Positions 49,360 to 50,999 of a stretch of 50,999 nt of DNA are shown piece after piece. Both the position numbers and the translations under genes were made by a program. The notes below the pieces were generated by a model. That model was not told where the DNA came from. It did no database searches and saw nothing but the letters and a program-made list of their open reading frames with translations. The first letter of the stretch is position 1. Each line of letters begins with the position of its first letter. The DNA comes from Candidatus Daviesbacteria bacterium RIFCSPHIGHO2_01_FULL_41_45 (GTDB taxonomy: Bacteria > Patescibacteriota > Microgenomatia > Daviesbacterales > UBA10151), in assembly GCA_001776975.1 (NCBI GenBank), contig MFCS01000034.1, forward strand, positions 1 through 50,999, read 5' to 3'.

Positions 49360-50538
49360 TTAATATGTGACTTTAGCCCCCTCAGGGACAGTCTGAATCC
49401 AAATTTGGCCACGATTGAGATTAATCTCTTTTCCACTTTGATCTAAATATTTACTTCTAACCACCCTGCTTGATTTATTCCATGTCCCCTCTGAAACATT
49501 ACCATCTTGAAAAACTAACACCTTCCCTTTGCCAATCGTCCCATATAACATATGCGCATTATTTTCATAACCATCATTGGCGTTTGACTCACGTTGAAAC
49601 TGAATAATTACCAACTTGGCAGCTAACTGATTTTTAGTGTTTAAGTCGGTATGGGCAACTGATCCCTGAGATCTTTTGTAACAATTACAGCCACCATCAT
49701 ATTCCCAATTCACCTGATAGTCTCCCTTGTTCTGCCAAAAATTCACCTCGATTTTACCAACAGTGCCCCTAGTTTTATCCTCATCTTTAAATTTCCAGGG
49801 TACAAAAAACTTATTCCAGTCAACCCCCCGTTCATCTTTAACTAAAAATCCTTTCTTGGCAGCTACACTCCAAAGTTTCTGAGTAGTCGAGTACATCGTG
49901 TGCTCTGTCGCAACCGGTCGACCTAATCTTTGATAGTCTCTCCAAAAAGTTGGAAAGCCAATCGAAAATTGATTTAAATCTTTGACACCATATTTAATGA
50001 TCTGACCTAAGGCATCTGCTGGACCAGGGGTGTTGGCTCCTCCAACATGAGCATAAGATCCATCATATTCACCTAACCAATCCAAAAAGTAGGTTCTAGC
50101 TGAACGGACTGGTCCAACTTGAGTATCCCCCAAATTACAGTAAAACAAAGCCATGAAGCGGGTTATTCCCCCCTCCGCTACGGCCTCATAAACTACATCG
50201 GCAGTTGACAATCCTGATTGAGGACGAGATTCTTGGTGGTTTTCAATCATTACCGCCAACGGTCGGCGCTGCTCCCAAGCCTCTTTGGCTTTTTTAGTGT
50301 GCATATTACCGTTTAAAGGACAAGCCTCAGTCCGTGGCTCACCTGGATCTTCAGTCACTGAGCTAGCCGGACCAGGCAATGGACCACTGAGTCCAATGGA
50401 TCCCAAACTAATGCTACCTTTGCTAAACATTGAATACGAAGCTCCAGCTGAACCGACAAAAAAGATGACAGACAATATAGAAACAGCCAAGCTTTTCTGT
50501 AAGACAGTTAAACTGTTAAATAGATTTAATAAATTCAT
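49360..50538 (-). CDS. DUF3048 domain protein (YerB-like), anchored
   Basis: This 392-aa protein has an N-terminal membrane helix (about residues 13-35), then the DUF3048 domain: PLAVMIENHQESRPQSGLST, VYEAVAEGGITRFMALFY, VGPVRSARTYFLDWLGEYDG and AHVGGANTPGP. The domain is found in exported lipoproteins of Gram-positive bacteria and CPR; its role is undefined. The C-terminus has a beta-rich DUF3048_C-like part with GNVSEGTWNKSSR. It overlaps the DUF4446 gene by 4 nt. Confidence 0.88.
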   Translation of the reverse strand: MNLLNLFNSLTVLQKSLAVSILSVIFFVGSAGASYSMFSKGSISLGSIGLSGPLPGPASSVTEDPGEPRTEACPLNGNMHTKKAKEAWEQRRPLAVMIENHQESRPQSGLSTADVVYEAVAEGGITRFMALFYCNLGDTQVGPVRSARTYFLDWLGEYDGSYAHVGGANTPGPADALGQIIKYGVKDLNQFSIGFPTFWRDYQRLGRPVATEHTMYSTTQKLWSVAAKKGFLVKDERGVDWNKFFVPWKFKDEDKTRGTVGKIEVNFWQNKGDYQVNWEYDGGCNCYKRSQGSVAHTDLNTKNQLAAKLVIIQFQRESNANDGYENNAHMLYGTIGKGKVLVFQDGNVSEGTWNKSSRVVRSKYLDQSGKEINLNRGQIWIQTVPEGAKVTY

Positions 50539-50960
50539 TTTACTATCGCTTCTTTAATAACCTCAGACTCTTCACTTGACAACTCACTTTCCTCACCTGT
50601 ACCCGCTACAATCTTTTTGGCAAAGATCCGGGTGCCATTTCTAGAATGTAAACTGGTAATTACTGCCCCATCCCCTTTCTTGTTTAATAAAGCTAAAGAA
50701 AAACTTTGATCTCCTCCGGTATCTTTGTATGGGTTATACCGTTTGAACCCTACTTTTTGCAGATACTTTAAAGACTCCAACTTTAACTCTCTTAAACTTC
50801 TAACCTCCTCCAACAAACCTTTTAAGCTCTCCTCCTCACCGCTACCGACTTTAAAACTTTTATCTAAAAAACTACTGTTTTGCCAAACAAAAAAAGTTAA
50901 CCCTAGTAGCCAGACAACTAAACCTCCCAAAATCAAAACACTCAGCCCATCTGGATACAT
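50535..50960 (-). CDS. DUF4446 family membrane protein
   Basis: This 141-aa protein has an N-terminal transmembrane helix (about residues 6-25), a short coiled coil, and the DUF4446 block VGFKRYNPYKDTGGDQSFSL, LLNKKGDGAVITSLHSRNGT. Function is unknown; the family is common in Firmicutes and CPR. The ATG at 50958-50960 is followed upstream by 39 nt to the window edge, with no clear promoter found. Confidence 0.85.
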   Translation of the reverse strand: MYPDGLSVLILGGLVVWLLGLTFFVWQNSSFLDKSFKVGSGEEESLKGLLEEVRSLRELKLESLKYLQKVGFKRYNPYKDTGGDQSFSLALLNKKGDGAVITSLHSRNGTRIFAKKIVAGTGEESELSSEESEVIKEAIVK

Positions 50961-50999
50961 ATTCTACTCTTTTCGGTTACATTCTCAAATATAAAGGAA

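Noticed and set aside
1-50999. Reassigned stop codons (TGA as Gly, or TAG recoded)
   Set aside because: TGA ends real genes (for example at 7805-7807 and the phe leader at 41609) and TAG ends others (6787, 24517, 29079); Trp codons are TGG.
1-50999. CRISPR arrays, insertion sequences, prophage or integrase
   Set aside because: No spaced direct repeats, transposase motifs or phage structural genes were seen in any frame.

Overview
This is an AT-rich, gene-dense bacterial chromosome segment with about 60 protein genes, one tRNA and several regulatory RNAs. No phage, insertion sequence or CRISPR array is visible. The gene set points to a Patescibacteria/CPR bacterium, most likely Microgenomates: many small uncharacterised membrane proteins, DUF4446 and DUF3048 proteins, a DUF5676 protein, an archaeal-type AspRS, a class II (B12) ribonucleotide reductase and a split transketolase. 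The lineage is inferred from gene content; no marker phylogeny was possible. TAA, TAG and TGA all end genes here and Trp is TGG, so the standard bacterial code applies.

Layout. 1-4.6 kb (mostly minus): the 5' end of lon under a CIRCE-type operator, then nrdR-nrdJ-cobO with two NrdR-box-like sites, and a cyclophilin. 4.6-12.2 kb: envelope proteins (beta-helix protein, L,D-transpeptidase), a free-standing ATP-cone, a CcdA-like thiol-redox protein, a GlcD-type FAD oxidase, and a PfkB kinase plus class I aldolase pair with its own promoter. 12.2-16.1 kb: copper operon csoR - cupredoxin - copA - TauE/SafE-cupredoxin fusion. 16.1-20.4 kb: DoxX/WrbA/PH-domain operon, a strongly structured RNA region, a Crp/Fnr regulator, and a sigma-70 factor cut by an in-frame amber codon. 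20.4-24.2 kb: pentose-phosphate operon rpiB-rpe-LOG-tktN-tktC and, divergently, a probable small RNA. 24.5-27.6 kb: tRNA-Gln(CTG), then a second CsoR-controlled operon (CsoR - DUF1573 - Cys/His-motif protein - CcdA - DUF5676). 27.6-34.2 kb (plus): unknowns, a class A beta-lactamase-like hydrolase, and a MacA/MacB-type ABC system. 34.1-40.6 kb (mostly minus): PAP2 phosphatase, MurA with Asp in place of the catalytic Cys, GltX, a D,D-carboxypeptidase, AspS. 40.6-42.4 kb: pheA behind a phenylalanine-type attenuator, and divergently a second leader peptide plus attenuator controlling two tiny proteins. 42.4-51 kb: recJ, cca, secF-x-y-secD, an HTH/nucleotidyltransferase-like regulator, and DUF3048 and DUF4446 proteins.

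Two themes run across the window. First, many transcription units have a -10 hexamer (TANNNT), often preceded by TGn, ending only 6-9 nt before the start codon, so their mRNAs should be leaderless or nearly so. I used this to choose several starts. Clear Shine-Dalgarno sites appear mainly at rpiB, the DUF5676 gene, the HTH gene and the two tiny genes at 41.9-42.3 kb. Second, RNA- and operator-based control is readable in the sequence: CIRCE, NrdR boxes, two CsoR-type operators, and two leader-peptide attenuators. The strongest new-looking items are the phe attenuator, the second leader-peptide attenuator with its two tiny genes, the amber-interrupted sigma factor with a long C-terminal extension, the structured RNA at 18.12-18.25 kb, and the CsoR2 thiol/metal operon.
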